DNA of 64,000 nt from the NCBI RefSeq assembly GCF_024628865.1, contig NZ_CP102384.1, positions 3,793,001-3,857,000 of the forward strand, in the 5' to 3' direction. Below, piece after piece: positions 1-9,382 of this stretch. The position numbers and the translations under genes are program-made. Position 1 is the first letter of the stretch. Each line of letters starts with the position of its first letter. The notes under the pieces were generated by a model that worked only from the letters and a program-made list of their open reading frames with translations, was not told where the DNA came from and made no database searches. Source of the stretch: Sphingopyxis sp. DBS4. Lineage in GTDB: Bacteria > Pseudomonadota > Alphaproteobacteria > Sphingomonadales > Sphingomonadaceae.

Positions 1-557
1 GCGCCGCCGATCTCGGCGCCGATCATGTCGGTCGACACGTAAGGGCGGAAATGCGGGCGGGCGAGCGCCTGCGCCAGCGCTTCGGCGGTCGCGGCGTCCG
101 CGGCGGCGAGGGTGATCGCGGTGGGCAGGCCGGCGGCGACTTCGTGCGCGAAGGTCGGACCCGACAGCACCGCCAGCGGTCGGCCGGGACAGATATCGCG
201 CGCGATGTCGATCGGGAAAGCGAAGCTCCCCGCCTCCATGCCCTTGCTGCAAAAGATCAGCGGCGCATCGCCGGCGGGCAGGTCGGCCAGCACCGCGCGC
301 AGAAAGGGCACCGGGACGACGACGAGCAGCGCGTCGCATGCCGCAAGATCCGCGAGCGCGCCGGTCGCGGCGAGCGAAGGCGACAGCTTGGCGTCGGGCA
401 GGAAAAGCGGGTTACGATGTTCGGCATTGATCGCCGCGACCACCTCTTCCTCGCGCGCCCAGAGGCGCACCGGCGCGCCCTCGGCGGCCAGCAGTTGCGC
501 GAGCGCGGTGCCCCAGGCGCCGCCGCCGACCACCCCGAAACGATGATATGACGTCAT
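1..557 (-). CDS. gpsA: NAD(P)H-dependent glycerol-3-phosphate dehydrogenase, N-terminal part (runs off the left edge)
   Basis: Makes sn-glycerol 3-phosphate from dihydroxyacetone phosphate in the cytoplasm, the backbone precursor for phospholipids. The minus-strand translation starts at the ATG at 557 and reads [20 protein letters not shown], the classic Rossmann GxGxxG-type nucleotide-binding start of GpsA. Further on it reads CSKGME, the conserved substrate-binding lysine region, and [13 protein letters not shown], another family signature. About 185 residues are inside the window; the C-terminal helical domain lies beyond the left edge. The start overlaps the tsaD stop by 4 nt (ATGA), so the two genes are probably translated together. 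Confidence 0.93.
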   Translation of the reverse strand, partial: MTSYHRFGVVGGGAWGTALAQLLAAEGAPVRLWAREEEVVAAINAEHRNPLFLPDAKLSPSLAATGALADLAACDALLVVVPVPFLRAVLADLPAGDAPLIFCSKGMEAGSFAFPIDIARDICPGRPLAVLSGPTFAHEVAAGLPTAITLAAADAATAEALAQALARPHFRPYVSTDMIGAEIGG

Positions 558-1588
558 GCTTTCACTCCGGCGCCACGCACCGCCTCGGCTTCGGGGTCGA
601 GCGGCCAGCGCGGTCTCGCCGCGGTGTCGAGCGGGTCGGTCAGCCCCGCCGCGAAACGCTCGGCGCCCGCCCAGGCGATCATCGCGCCATTGTCGGTGCA
701 GAGCCACAGCGGCGGCGCGACGAAGGGCTTGTCGAAGTGCGCGGCGAGATCGGTCAGCGCGCCGCGAATCGCGCCGTTCGCAGCCACCCCGCCCGCGACG
801 ACGAAAGCCGTGGCATCGGGGCAGGCGGCGAGCGCGATGCGGCTGCGATCGACGAGGCAGTCGACCACCGCCTGCTGGAAGGAGGCGGCGAGGTCGGCGA
901 CGCCATGCTCGCCCGAAGCGGCGGCCCGCGCGACCGCGCTCTTCAGCCCGGCGAAGGAGAAATGCGGCTCGGCGCTGCCGACGAGTGGGCGCGGGAGCGG
1001 CACCGCACGCGGATCGCCGTCCTTGGCGACGCGCTCGACCGCCGGGCCGCCGGGATAGCCGAGGCCCAGCAGCTTCGCGGTCTTGTCGAAGGCTTCGCCT
1101 GCGGCGTCGTCGATCGTCGTCGCAAGGCGGCGATAGGCGCCGACGCCCTCGACGCGCAGCAATTGGCAATGACCGCCCGAGACGAGCAGCAGCAGATAGG
1201 GAAATTGCAGATCGGGGTCGGCGAGTCGCGGGCTCAGCGCATGACCTTCGAGATGGTTGACCGCGATCAGCGGCTTGCCCGCCGCATGCGCGAGCGCCTT
1301 GCCCGTAACGAGCCCGACCATCACCCCGCCGATCAGCCCCGGCCCCGCGGTCGCGGCCACCGCGTCGACATCGGCGAGCGACATGCCCGCATCGGCAAGC
1401 ACGCCCTCGACGAGCGGCGCGAGCCGGTCGACATGCGCGCGCGCCGCGATTTCCGGAACGACGCCGCCATAGGGCTGATGTTCGGCCTCCTGCCCTGCGA
1501 CGCGGTGCGCGAGAATGCGCCGTTCGCTGTCGACGAGCGCCGCTGCGGTTTCGTCGCAGCTCGATTCGAGGCCGAGGATGAGAGGCAT
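554..1588 (-). CDS. tsaD: tRNA N6-adenosine threonylcarbamoyltransferase TsaD
   Basis: Transfers the threonylcarbamoyl group to A37 of ANN-decoding tRNAs, together with TsaB and TsaE. The protein of about 344 residues starts [18 protein letters not shown], the ASKHA-type phosphate-binding start of the Kae1/TsaD family. It carries the metal-binding HLEGH motif near residue 110, then LLLVSGGHC and a late [12 protein letters not shown] block. An ATG five codons upstream is possible, but the conserved start fits 1588. It overlaps gpsA by 4 nt; this tsaD-gpsA order is common in alphaproteobacteria. The divergent hemC lies beyond a repeat-rich gap. Confidence 0.95.
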   Translation of the reverse strand: MPLILGLESSCDETAAALVDSERRILAHRVAGQEAEHQPYGGVVPEIAARAHVDRLAPLVEGVLADAGMSLADVDAVAATAGPGLIGGVMVGLVTGKALAHAAGKPLIAVNHLEGHALSPRLADPDLQFPYLLLLVSGGHCQLLRVEGVGAYRRLATTIDDAAGEAFDKTAKLLGLGYPGGPAVERVAKDGDPRAVPLPRPLVGSAEPHFSFAGLKSAVARAAASGEHGVADLAASFQQAVVDCLVDRSRIALAACPDATAFVVAGGVAANGAIRGALTDLAAHFDKPFVAPPLWLCTDNGAMIAWAGAERFAAGLTDPLDTAARPRWPLDPEAEAVRGAGVKA

Positions 1589-1640
1589 ATAGGATGCGCC
1601 CATACAGGCGCGCAGGGGCGGGGGGCAAGCGGCGGTGTCG

Positions 1641-1875
1641 GAGGAGATTCGCGCAGAGACCGCAGAGATTTTGTTCGCGCGGAGACGCGGAGACGCGGAG
1701 AAGAAAGAATATCGGGCCGACAGGCCTCTTGCCCAAGGACGTCGCGTTTCGGAGCCGCGTCGGAGATGGAAGGCCGCTTCGCGGTGGAGCGCGGCCTTCT
1801 CCGCGTCTCGGCGTCTCCGCGTGAACTACCTTTCTTTCTTCTCTGCGCGCTCTGCGGCATCTGCGCGAATCCCTC
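1641..1875. repeat. Long imperfect inverted repeat between tsaD and hemC
   Basis: The outer arms are near-perfect inverse copies: 1641-1667 (gaggagattcgcgcagagac...) against about 1850-1875 (...atctgcgcgaatccctc). Inside, a direct array of the type gcggagacgcggag at 1680-1702 pairs with ctccgcgtctcggcgtctcc near 1798-1820. No plausible protein is encoded. The layout suggests a foldback intergenic repeat of the REP/MITE kind; family membership is not known. Confidence 0.6.
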
Positions 1876-1913
1876 TTCTTCCCTTTGTCCCTGCAAAGCC
1901 CTAGCAGGCGCGC

Positions 1914-2867
1914 ATGGCCTCGATCCCGCTTCCCACCCCCGCAAACCCGCTCCGCATCGGCACCCGCGCCTCGCCGCTGGCGATGGCACAGGCGCATCTG
2001 GCGGCCGCCGCGCTGGCAAAAGCGCATGATCTGGCGCCCGAAGCGCTCGAAATCGTGCCGATGACCGCCACCGGCGATCGCATTCAGGACCGCGCACTGG
2101 CCGAGGTCGGCGGCAAGGCGCTGTGGACGCGCGAACTCGACGCGGCGCTCGATGCCGGGGCGATCGATATGGCGGTGCATAGCCTGAAGGATGTCGAGAC
2201 GCTGCGCGATCCGCGCTTTGCATTGGGGGCGATGCTCGAACGCGCCGACCCGCGCGACCGGCTGGTGCTGCGCGAGGGGGTGGAGGCGACGACGATTGCC
2301 GACCTGCCGCGCGGCGCACGACTGGGAACGAGCAGCCCGCGTCGCGCCGCGCAGGTAAAGCGCATCCGCCCCGATCTCGTCCCGGTGCTGCTGCGCGGCA
2401 ATGTCCAGACGCGGCTTGCCAAGCTCGCCGCCGGCGACGCCGATGCGACCTTGCTCGCCGCGGCCGGGCTCGAACGGCTCGCGATGCACGATATCGGGCG
2501 GGCGCAACCGATCGGCCTGCTGCTTCCGGCGGCGTCGCAGGGCGCGATCGGCATCGAGGCGCGCGCCGACGATGCCGCGACGCTGGCGCTGCTGGCGGCG
2601 GTCGATCATGGCCCGACGCACCGAGCGGTGATGGCCGAACGCGCCTTGCTTGCTGCGCTCGGCGGCGATTGCCGCTCGCCCGTCGCCGCGCACGCACACT
2701 GGCGGGAAGACGGCAGCCTGCGACTCGACGTCGAAATCTATTCGGAGGACGGCGCGGAGCATGTCGCGGGCCATGCGATCGTGACCGGCGAAGCCGACGC
2801 CGAGGCGCTCGCGCACCGGCTGCTCGGGGACGCGCCCGAAGCGGTGCGACGTCTGTTCACGGCATGA
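1914..2867 (+). CDS. hemC: Hydroxymethylbilane synthase (porphobilinogen deaminase)
   Basis: Polymerises four porphobilinogens to hydroxymethylbilane in tetrapyrrole synthesis. The 317-residue protein shows the family start RIGTRASPLAMAQA, the HSLKDVET region, the RLGTSSPRRAAQ substrate-binding arginine block and the LGGDCRSPVAAHA motif, whose cysteine carries the dipyrromethane cofactor. The start at 1914 follows the repeat region. The stop overlaps the hemD start (ATGA), so hemC-hemD form a translationally coupled pair acting in consecutive steps. Confidence 0.95.
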   Translation: MASIPLPTPANPLRIGTRASPLAMAQAHLAAAALAKAHDLAPEALEIVPMTATGDRIQDRALAEVGGKALWTRELDAALDAGAIDMAVHSLKDVETLRDPRFALGAMLERADPRDRLVLREGVEATTIADLPRGARLGTSSPRRAAQVKRIRPDLVPVLLRGNVQTRLAKLAAGDADATLLAAAGLERLAMHDIGRAQPIGLLLPAASQGAIGIEARADDAATLALLAAVDHGPTHRAVMAERALLAALGGDCRSPVAAHAHWREDGSLRLDVEIYSEDGAEHVAGHAIVTGEADAEALAHRLLGDAPEAVRRLFTA

Positions 2868-3550
2868 TCGGCGATCTGCCGCTCGTTGTCACGCGCGCCG
2901 ACCCCGGCGGCGCGGCGACCGTCGCGCGGGCGCAAGCTGCTGGCCTCGATGCACGCCATATGCCGCTGTTCGCGGCGCGCGCGCTGGCCTGGTCGCCGCC
3001 CGACCCCGCCGCGTTCGACGCGCTGCTGCTAACGAGCGCGCAGGCAGCTCGGCTCGGCGGAGCGGGTTTGGCGGCGCTGGCGGTGCTGCCAGTCTGGGCG
3101 GTGGGCGAGGCAACGGCGGCGGCCGCGCGCGCCGCGGGGCTGACCGTCGCTGTCACCGGGCCCGGCGACGGGCAGGGGCTCGTCGACGCCATGGCGCCAC
3201 AAGGGCCTGCGCGACTGCTCTGGCTTTGCGGGCGCGACCGCTCGACCTTCGATGCTGCGGGAATCGCGATCGCCCCGCTTCCGGTCTATGCGGTCGATCC
3301 GACCTCGCCGCCGCCCGGCTGGGACGCGCTCGTCGCCGCGCCGGCGGTGCTGATGGCACATTCCGCGCGCGGCGCGGCGCGGATTGCCGAACTGATCGGA
3401 AGCGAGCGTAAGCATTTGACCTTGCTGGCGATCAGCGCCGCCGCCGCGTCCGCCGCGGGCGAGGGATGGAGCAAAAAGGCGGCCGCCGCCAGTCCCGCTG
3501 ACGCGGCGATGTTGGCAGAAGCACCCGCTTTGTGCCACAAGGGCCGCTGA
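2864..3550 (+). CDS. hemD: Uroporphyrinogen-III synthase
   Basis: Closes and inverts hydroxymethylbilane to uroporphyrinogen III. The protein has 228 residues, usual for the family, and begins LPLVVTRADPGG, the typical HemD start. It contains a FDALLLTSAQAARL segment and a central WAVGEATAAAARAAGL motif, both characteristic although HemD diverges strongly between species. Position right behind hemC with a 4-nt overlap is the strongest support. The next gene starts 22 nt downstream and is probably in the same operon. Confidence 0.88.
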   Translation: MIGDLPLVVTRADPGGAATVARAQAAGLDARHMPLFAARALAWSPPDPAAFDALLLTSAQAARLGGAGLAALAVLPVWAVGEATAAAARAAGLTVAVTGPGDGQGLVDAMAPQGPARLLWLCGRDRSTFDAAGIAIAPLPVYAVDPTSPPPGWDALVAAPAVLMAHSARGAARIAELIGSERKHLTLLAISAAAASAAGEGWSKKAAAASPADAAMLAEAPALCHKGR

Positions 3551-3572
3551 CAGGGTCGTTCGAAAGAGACAC

Positions 3573-4484
3573 ATGACAATCGACAGCAGCGAACGGGCTC
3601 CGCTGGCCGACAGTGCAGCCCCGGTGAAAAGGCTTTCGTTGCGCGCGCTCGTCATCGCTGCGGTCGTTCTGCTGATCGTCGGCATCGTCGGCGGCGGCTG
3701 GGCGATGAGCCGCTGGCTGTCCAACGACGTGGCACCGGCGACCCGCGTGGTCGATACCCCAACGCCCGGCGGCGTGCTGAAGGCGGTAACCGATAGCGCG
3801 AACAGCATGAACAGCGCGCCAGCTGCGCAGCCCGTGGTCGTCGCGCCCATTGATGGCGCCGATGCGCTCGCCGCGCGCGTCGCCGAGCTCGAACAGCGCC
3901 TCTCGCGTATCACCCTCCAGGCCGAATCGGCCTCGGGCAATGCCTCGCGCGCCGAGGGGCTGCTCGTTGCCTTCGCGGTGCGCCGGGCGCTCGATCGCGG
4001 ACTCTCGCTCGGCTATCTCGAGGCGCAGCTTCGCCTCCGCTTCGGCGACGATCAGCCCAATGCGGTGAAGACGATCATCGAAACCTCGCGCGAGCCGGTG
4101 ACGCTCGAGCAGCTTCGCGCCGACCTCGACGCGATCGCGCCCGAACTTGTCGGGCGCAACGGCGACAAGGGCAGTCTGTGGACGGGCCTCAAACGCGAGC
4201 TCGGCGAATTGTTCGTGGTGCGGCCCGCGGGCACGCAATCGCCGCGCGCGACCGAACGGCTCGATCGCGCGCGCCGCTATCTGACCAGCGGCATGGCGGA
4301 CAAGGCGATCGTCGAGGTCGAGGCGATGCCCGGCGCGGCCGCCGCGAGCGAGTGGCTGATCGATGCGCGCCGCTACAATGAGGCGCGGCGCGCGCTTGAC
4401 CTGATCGAGACCGCGGCGATATTGGAGCCGCGCGACGGTCCCGCCGTCACCGCGGCTCGCTCGTCGGGCACGACCACCCCGTAA
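3573..4484 (+). CDS. Mitofilin/HemX-like inner-membrane protein (COG4223 type)
   Basis: A 303-residue protein with one membrane span at about residues 25-48 (ALVIAAVVLLIVGIVGGGWA) and a large periplasmic part. Residues 95-120 form a short coiled coil (DALAARVAELEQRLSRITLQ); the C-terminal half is helical and rich in Ala, Arg and Leu. This build and the position behind hemC-hemD match alphaproteobacterial mitofilin-domain proteins encoded in the same place. The link to haem synthesis is by position only. Its biochemical role cannot be read from the sequence; a role in membrane organisation is inferred from mitofilin. Confidence 0.7.
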   Translation: MTIDSSERAPLADSAAPVKRLSLRALVIAAVVLLIVGIVGGGWAMSRWLSNDVAPATRVVDTPTPGGVLKAVTDSANSMNSAPAAQPVVVAPIDGADALAARVAELEQRLSRITLQAESASGNASRAEGLLVAFAVRRALDRGLSLGYLEAQLRLRFGDDQPNAVKTIIETSREPVTLEQLRADLDAIAPELVGRNGDKGSLWTGLKRELGELFVVRPAGTQSPRATERLDRARRYLTSGMADKAIVEVEAMPGAAAASEWLIDARRYNEARRALDLIETAAILEPRDGPAVTAARSSGTTTP

Positions 4485-4526
4485 CGCGTCCTCCGATGGG
4501 GCCGCGTCCAACAGAAAGCGCGACCC

Positions 4527-5729
4527 ATGGCCCTCGCCGATCCGCAGCGCATCGAAACGCTCGATCCGTTCGACCCCCTTCAGCTCGCCGACCAGCTCAG
4601 CGAAGAGGAGCGGATGATCCAGGGCGCCGCGCGTGCCTATGCCGAGGGCGAGCTGCTGCCGCGCGTCACCTCGGCCTTTCTCGAAGAGCGCTTCGACCGC
4701 GAGATCATGCGCGAAATGGGCCAGCTCGGGCTGCTCGGCGCGACGATCGATCCCGAATATGGCGGCGCGGGTCTGAATTACGTCAGCTACGGCCTGATCG
4801 CGCGCGAGGTCGAGCGGATCGATTCGGGCTATCGCTCGGCCTGCTCGGTGCAGAGCTCGCTCGTGATCCATCCAATCAACGCCTATGGCAGCGAGGAGCA
4901 GAAGCGCAAATATCTGCCCGGCCTGACCTCGGGCGAGCTCGTCGGCTGCTTCGGCCTGACCGAGCCCGACGCGGGCAGCGACCCCGGCGGAATGCGCACC
5001 CGCGCCGAGAAGATCGAAGGCGGCTATCGCCTCAAGGGCGCGAAGATGTGGATCACCAACGCACCGATCGCCGACGTGTTCGTCGTCTGGGCGAAATCCG
5101 ACGCGCACGACGGTGCGATCCGCGGCTTTGTACTCGAAAAAGGCATGAAGGGCCTGTCGGCGCCGAAGATCGAGGGCAAGGTCAGCTTGCGCGCCTCGAT
5201 CACCGGCGAGATCGTCATGGACGGGGTCGAGGTCGGCGAGGATGCGTTGCTGCCGCACGTTTCGGGACTCAAGGGACCGTTCGGCTGCCTCAACCGCGCG
5301 CGCTACGGCATCGGCTGGGGCGCGATGGGCGCGGCCGAATTCTGCTACGAGGCGGCGCGCAATTATACGCTCGAACGCAAGCAGTTCGGGCGCCCGCTCG
5401 CGGCGAACCAGATCGTGCAGTTGAAGCTCGCGAACATGCTCACCGAAATCGCCATGGGCTTGCAGACCGCGCTCCGCGTCGGGCGGCTGATCGACGACGG
5501 CCGGCTGATTCCCGATGCGATCAGCCTGCTCAAGCGCAACAATTGCGGCAAGGCGCTCGATATCGCGCGCGTTGCGCGCGATATGCACGGCGGCAACGGC
5601 ATTTCGGCCGACTATCACGTCATCCGTCACGCGGTGAACCTCGAGACGGTGAACACCTATGAAGGCACGCACGACGTCCATGCGCTGATCCTCGGCCGCG
5701 CGATTACCGGCATCAGCGCTTTCGCCTGA
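4527..5729 (+). CDS. gcdH: Acyl-CoA dehydrogenase, probably glutaryl-CoA dehydrogenase
   Basis: FAD enzyme that oxidises and decarboxylates glutaryl-CoA to crotonyl-CoA in lysine and tryptophan breakdown. The 400-residue protein has [16 protein letters not shown] (FAD/substrate site), [18 protein letters not shown], a long Arg-rich C-terminal helix region and [17 protein letters not shown]. The catalytic base is predicted to be Glu379 in YEGTHD. This combination is typical of GcdH rather than other acyl-CoA dehydrogenases. The start at 4527 follows a 42-nt gap. The CoA-transferase gene begins 1 nt after its stop, supporting joint use of glutarate. Confidence 0.88.
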   Translation: MALADPQRIETLDPFDPLQLADQLSEEERMIQGAARAYAEGELLPRVTSAFLEERFDREIMREMGQLGLLGATIDPEYGGAGLNYVSYGLIAREVERIDSGYRSACSVQSSLVIHPINAYGSEEQKRKYLPGLTSGELVGCFGLTEPDAGSDPGGMRTRAEKIEGGYRLKGAKMWITNAPIADVFVVWAKSDAHDGAIRGFVLEKGMKGLSAPKIEGKVSLRASITGEIVMDGVEVGEDALLPHVSGLKGPFGCLNRARYGIGWGAMGAAEFCYEAARNYTLERKQFGRPLAANQIVQLKLANMLTEIAMGLQTALRVGRLIDDGRLIPDAISLLKRNNCGKALDIARVARDMHGGNGISADYHVIRHAVNLETVNTYEGTHDVHALILGRAITGISAFA

Positions 5730-5730
5730 G

Positions 5731-6849
5731 ATGAAGCCTTTGCAAGGCCTGCGCGTCGTCGAACTCGCGCGCGTGCTCGCCGGGCCGTGGAGCGGGCAGT
5801 TGCTCGCCGACCTCGGCGCCGAGGTGATCAAGGTCGAGCGGCCCGGCGGCGGCGACGACACGCGCGAATGGGGTCCGCCCTTTGTGACGGATGCCAACGG
5901 CGCCAGTCTCGGTGCGGCCTATTATCATAGCTGCAACCGCGGCAAGCGCAGCGTCGCGATCGACATCGCGAGCGCCGCGGGGCAGGCCGAGGTGCGCGCG
6001 CTGCTCGCCGATGCCGATGTCGTGATCGAGAATTACAAGGTCGGCGGGCTGGTCAAATATGGCCTCGATCCGGCGCGGCTGCGCGCCGATTTCCCGCGGC
6101 TGATCGTCTGTTCGATCACCGGCTTCGGGCAGACCGGGCCCTATGCGCACCGCGCGGGCTACGACTATATCGTCCAGGCGATGAGCGGCTTCATGTCGCT
6201 GACCGGCGAACCCGACGGCGCGCCGCAAAAGGCGGGGATCGCCTATGCCGACATCTTCACCGGCATGTATGCGACCGTCGCGATCCTCGCGGCGCTGCGG
6301 CGTCGTGACGTCACGGGCACGGGCGCGCATGTCGACATGGCGCTGCTCGATTCGCAGGTCGCGGTACTCGCGAACCAGGCCGCCAATTATCTCGCGAGCG
6401 GGGTGGTGCCCAAGCGGATGGGCAATGCCCATGTCAACGTCGTGCCCTATCAGGTCTTTGCCACCGCCGATGGTCAGCTTGTGATCGCGGTCGGCAACGA
6501 CGGCCAGTATCGAAAGCTTTGCGCGATCCTGGGCGTGCCCGAATGGGGCGGCGATCCGCGCTTCGCGACCAATGCCGCGCGGCTCGCGAACCGCGCCGAA
6601 CTGATCCCGCTGCTCGCGGCGAAGATCGCGACATGGGACGCGCAGCCGCTGTCGCTCGCGCTCGAGGCCGAGGGGGTGCCGGCGGGTCCGATCAACGATC
6701 TCGCCGGCGTCTTCGCCGACCCGCAGGTGATCGCACGCGGCATGCGCTTTCGCCCCGAAGGCGCGTCGATCGACGGCGTTGCCAGCCCCATCGTCATCGA
6801 CGGCGAGCGCATGGTCGCCGCAACAGGGGCGCCGCCTCTACCTGCATAG
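5731..6849 (+). CDS. CaiB/BaiF family class III CoA-transferase, possibly succinyl-CoA:glutarate CoA-transferase
   Basis: Moves CoA between carboxylic acids. The 372-residue protein starts MKPLQGLRVVELARVLAGPW, the class III signature, followed by DLGAEVIKVERPGGGD and NRGKRSVAIDI. The aspartate expected to form the acyl-enzyme is in HVDMALLDSQ or the adjoining YADIFTGMYA region. Starting 1 nt after gcdH, it most likely activates glutarate to glutaryl-CoA for that enzyme; this is inferred from the pair and known partners in other bacteria. Other dicarboxylate substrates are possible. A strong hairpin follows the gene. Confidence 0.82.
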   Translation: MKPLQGLRVVELARVLAGPWSGQLLADLGAEVIKVERPGGGDDTREWGPPFVTDANGASLGAAYYHSCNRGKRSVAIDIASAAGQAEVRALLADADVVIENYKVGGLVKYGLDPARLRADFPRLIVCSITGFGQTGPYAHRAGYDYIVQAMSGFMSLTGEPDGAPQKAGIAYADIFTGMYATVAILAALRRRDVTGTGAHVDMALLDSQVAVLANQAANYLASGVVPKRMGNAHVNVVPYQVFATADGQLVIAVGNDGQYRKLCAILGVPEWGGDPRFATNAARLANRAELIPLLAAKIATWDAQPLSLALEAEGVPAGPINDLAGVFADPQVIARGMRFRPEGASIDGVASPIVIDGERMVAATGAPPLPA

Positions 6850-6866
6850 AAAGGCGCCGCATGGAA

Positions 6867-6907
6867 AAAGGGGCGCCGCGGCGGACGCCCCTTTCCCCCC
6901 TTTTTTT
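6867..6907. terminator. Bidirectional intrinsic terminator between the CoA-transferase and the TonB receptor
   Basis: Stem AAAGGGGCG (6867-6875) pairs with CGCCCCTTT (6886-6894), followed by C and T tracts on the + strand and preceded by an A run that serves as a T run on the minus strand. It sits between two convergent genes. Confidence 0.8.
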
Positions 6908-6923
6908 CCGAAAGAGCGGCGGG

Positions 6924-9182
6924 TCAGAATTTGACCCCGGCGCGCACGGTGAAGGTGCGCGGCGCGCCGTAATAAGCGGTCCGGATGCTGCCGATGCTCG
7001 AAAATTCCTGCCCGTCGGTCTTGTAATTCTTGTCCGACAGATTCTGGCCATAAAGGCCGAGGCTGAATTTGCGGTCGCTGTCTTCCCAGACGATCCGGGC
7101 ATCGTGCAGCCAATAGCCCTTTTGGAACAGGCCGGCGATTTCGGCGGTCGTGCCGATGATCGTGTTGTCGACCGCGAGCGCGGTGGTCGAGCGGTAGCGG
7201 GTCTGGCCGCCGATCGTCAGGAAGCCCGAACCGCCGAGATCGGCCTCATATTGCGCGCCGAAGCGCATCGTCCATTTCGGCGCGAAGGCGGGACGCTGGA
7301 ACGCGCGGCTGCCGTTCGGGAAGCGGGCGTCGTTGAACTGCTTATATTCGGCGTCGAGATAGCCGATCTGGGTGTCGAGCAGCAGGCCGGTGACAGGAGT
7401 CAGCGCGAGTTCGAGCTCGGCGCCGCGGATCTGCAGCTTGCCGGCGTTGAGGACGCTGAGCACGGGCAGCGGCAATCCGGTGTTCGGATCGGTATCGACC
7501 CCCGACACGCGGGCCTGGAAATCCTTATAGTCATTGTGGAAGACCGCGATGCTGAAGCGCGCGATATCGTTCACCCGCCCCTTGAACCCGGCTTCGTACG
7601 ACCAGACTTTCTCGGGCGCGTAAGCGGTCGATTCGGCGAGGCTGTTTGCGCGGCCGTTGAAGCCGCCCGATTTGAAGCCCTTCGCCGCGCGCGCGTAGAA
7701 CATCAGATTGTCGCTGAAGCGATAGTCGATCGACGCCATCGGCGACCAGTCGTCCCAGCTCTGCTGGCGCGCGAAGACATAAGGCGCAACGCTGGTGAAC
7801 AGCGGAAGGCTCGAAAAGGTCGAGGTGGTGCGCCAGTAATCCTTCTTTTCGTCGGTATAGCGAAGCCCGCCCGAGAGGCGCAGCGCATCGGTCACCGCAA
7901 AGCTGACGTTGGCATAAGCGGCATAGCTTTTGGTCGTCAGCGTGTCGTCGATCGTCCGCAGGAAAGTGGGGTTGCCGAACAGCGGGCCGAGCAGATCGTC
8001 GGCATAGGCCTCCTGATGCGAGTCGATGTCTTCCCTGAGATAATAGAGGCCGCCCACCGCCTGCACCCGGTCGCCGGTATAGGCGAGCTGCAATTCCTGG
8101 CTGAACTGCTTTTGATGGACGCCGACGAAGACGTCGCCCATCTCGAGTTCGGTCGCATCGATGTCGATATAGTCGTCGGTCGTCAGGCGGCGATAGGCGG
8201 TGATCGATTTCAGCGCCAGATTGTCGGCGATGTCCCAGGTCGCCGTCGCGTTGGTGCCCCAATGGCGCAGCTTGGTGGAGTTGGGCAGGCCGGGCGTCGT
8301 GCGTCCCGTGAAATCATAGGCCTTGGGATCGGGGTTCGCGGGCAGCGCCAGCGCGGTGCCGCCGAGCAGGTAGGTCAGCGAGTTGAGCGGCTGGCCGACG
8401 GTCATCGCGGCGTCGTCGCGCGAATAGTCGACCGAGACGTCGAGGCGGAAATCGGCGCTGGGCGTGAAGGCGATCGCGCCGCGCGCGGCGAGCGTGTTCT
8501 TGTCGTTATAGTCGCGGTCGAGCACCCGGTCCTCGACATAGCCGTCGCGGCGCGCATGCATCACCGCGAAACCGGCGGCGAGCGTATCCGACACCGGACC
8601 CGAGGCCGAGGCCTTCACCTCGAACTGGTCATAGGAGCCATAGGCCATCGAGACGCCGCCGCGGAAATTCTGGTCGGGCTTGCGCGTCACGACCTTCAGC
8701 GCGCCGCCGATGGTGTTCTTGCCATAGAGCGTGCCCTGCGGCCCGCGGAGCACCTCGACGCGCTCGAGATCGAGCAGGTCGAGCTGGGTGCCGCGGATGC
8801 GGCTGTAATAGACATCGTCGACATAGACGCCGACCGCCGGGTCGAAGGTCTGGAGCGCGTCGGGCTGACCGATACCGCGGATATAGATGTTCGTCGCATT
8901 CGACGAGCCGCGCCCCTGCACGATGTTCAGATTGGGAACCGCGCCCTGCAAGCCGGTCGTGTCGCCCGCCTGAATGCGGTCGAGCGCGCGTTCGGAAAAG
9001 GCCGATACCGACACCGGCACCGTCTCCAGCCGCTCCTCGGTGCGCCGCGCGGTCACGACGATATCCTCGCCGCCGGCGCTCGCGCCGTCTTCCTGCGCAA
9101 AGGCCGGCGGTGCGATGACGAGCAGGCCGAGCGCGCTGGTCGCGAGGGCGGTGTGGCGGAATCGGTGAGCGAACGGACGCAT
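6924..9182 (-). CDS. TonB-dependent outer-membrane receptor
   Basis: Outer-membrane beta-barrel for energy-dependent uptake of a ligand not identifiable here. The 752-residue protein starts at the ATG at 9182, where GGGAG lies 6 nt upstream; the open frame extends further but without support. The signal peptide ends near PPAFA|QED. The TonB box is DIVVTARR, followed by a plug with NIVQGRGSSNATNIYIRGIG and RVEVLRGPQGTLYGKNTIGG, then the barrel ending in a C-terminal Phe (TVRAGVKF). The style matches the many sphingomonad receptors for aromatics, steroids or siderophores. The divergent TetR gene probably regulates it. Confidence 0.9.
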   Translation of the reverse strand: MRPFAHRFRHTALATSALGLLVIAPPAFAQEDGASAGGEDIVVTARRTEERLETVPVSVSAFSERALDRIQAGDTTGLQGAVPNLNIVQGRGSSNATNIYIRGIGQPDALQTFDPAVGVYVDDVYYSRIRGTQLDLLDLERVEVLRGPQGTLYGKNTIGGALKVVTRKPDQNFRGGVSMAYGSYDQFEVKASASGPVSDTLAAGFAVMHARRDGYVEDRVLDRDYNDKNTLAARGAIAFTPSADFRLDVSVDYSRDDAAMTVGQPLNSLTYLLGGTALALPANPDPKAYDFTGRTTPGLPNSTKLRHWGTNATATWDIADNLALKSITAYRRLTTDDYIDIDATELEMGDVFVGVHQKQFSQELQLAYTGDRVQAVGGLYYLREDIDSHQEAYADDLLGPLFGNPTFLRTIDDTLTTKSYAAYANVSFAVTDALRLSGGLRYTDEKKDYWRTTSTFSSLPLFTSVAPYVFARQQSWDDWSPMASIDYRFSDNLMFYARAAKGFKSGGFNGRANSLAESTAYAPEKVWSYEAGFKGRVNDIARFSIAVFHNDYKDFQARVSGVDTDPNTGLPLPVLSVLNAGKLQIRGAELELALTPVTGLLLDTQIGYLDAEYKQFNDARFPNGSRAFQRPAFAPKWTMRFGAQYEADLGGSGFLTIGGQTRYRSTTALAVDNTIIGTTAEIAGLFQKGYWLHDARIVWEDSDRKFSLGLYGQNLSDKNYKTDGQEFSSIGSIRTAYYGAPRTFTVRAGVKF

Positions 9183-9278
9183 GATCATCTCCCAGGTCAC
9201 GGGCGAACGATCGCCCCGCTTTTGAATTCTTGGGCCCGGTCTTGCCAAGCCGCGGGTCGTGCTATAATGAAACATGAA

Positions 9279-9294
9279 CCAAGTTTCAACTTGG
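9279..9294. promoter_or_regulatory. Palindromic operator candidate between the receptor and the TetR gene
   Basis: CCAAGTT-tc-AACTTGG is a perfect 7-2-7 palindrome in the divergent intergenic region, overlapping a second symmetry TGAAAC(N9)GTTTCA at 9268-9288. Size and place fit a TetR-family binding site controlling both genes. Confidence 0.55.
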
Positions 9295-9382
9295 AATATG
9301 CAGCCGTCGCTTTTTGCTTGCCAGTGGTGCCGAAATGCCACGATGCAGAGGGCGCAGCGTGCGAGGGGAGACGGGAAGGCGC

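Noticed and set aside
3432..5897. An 821-codon open frame opposite hemD, the mitofilin-like gene and gcdH
   Set aside because: It runs antisense over three well-supported genes and has the Arg/Asp/His-rich composition of GC-rich shadow frames.
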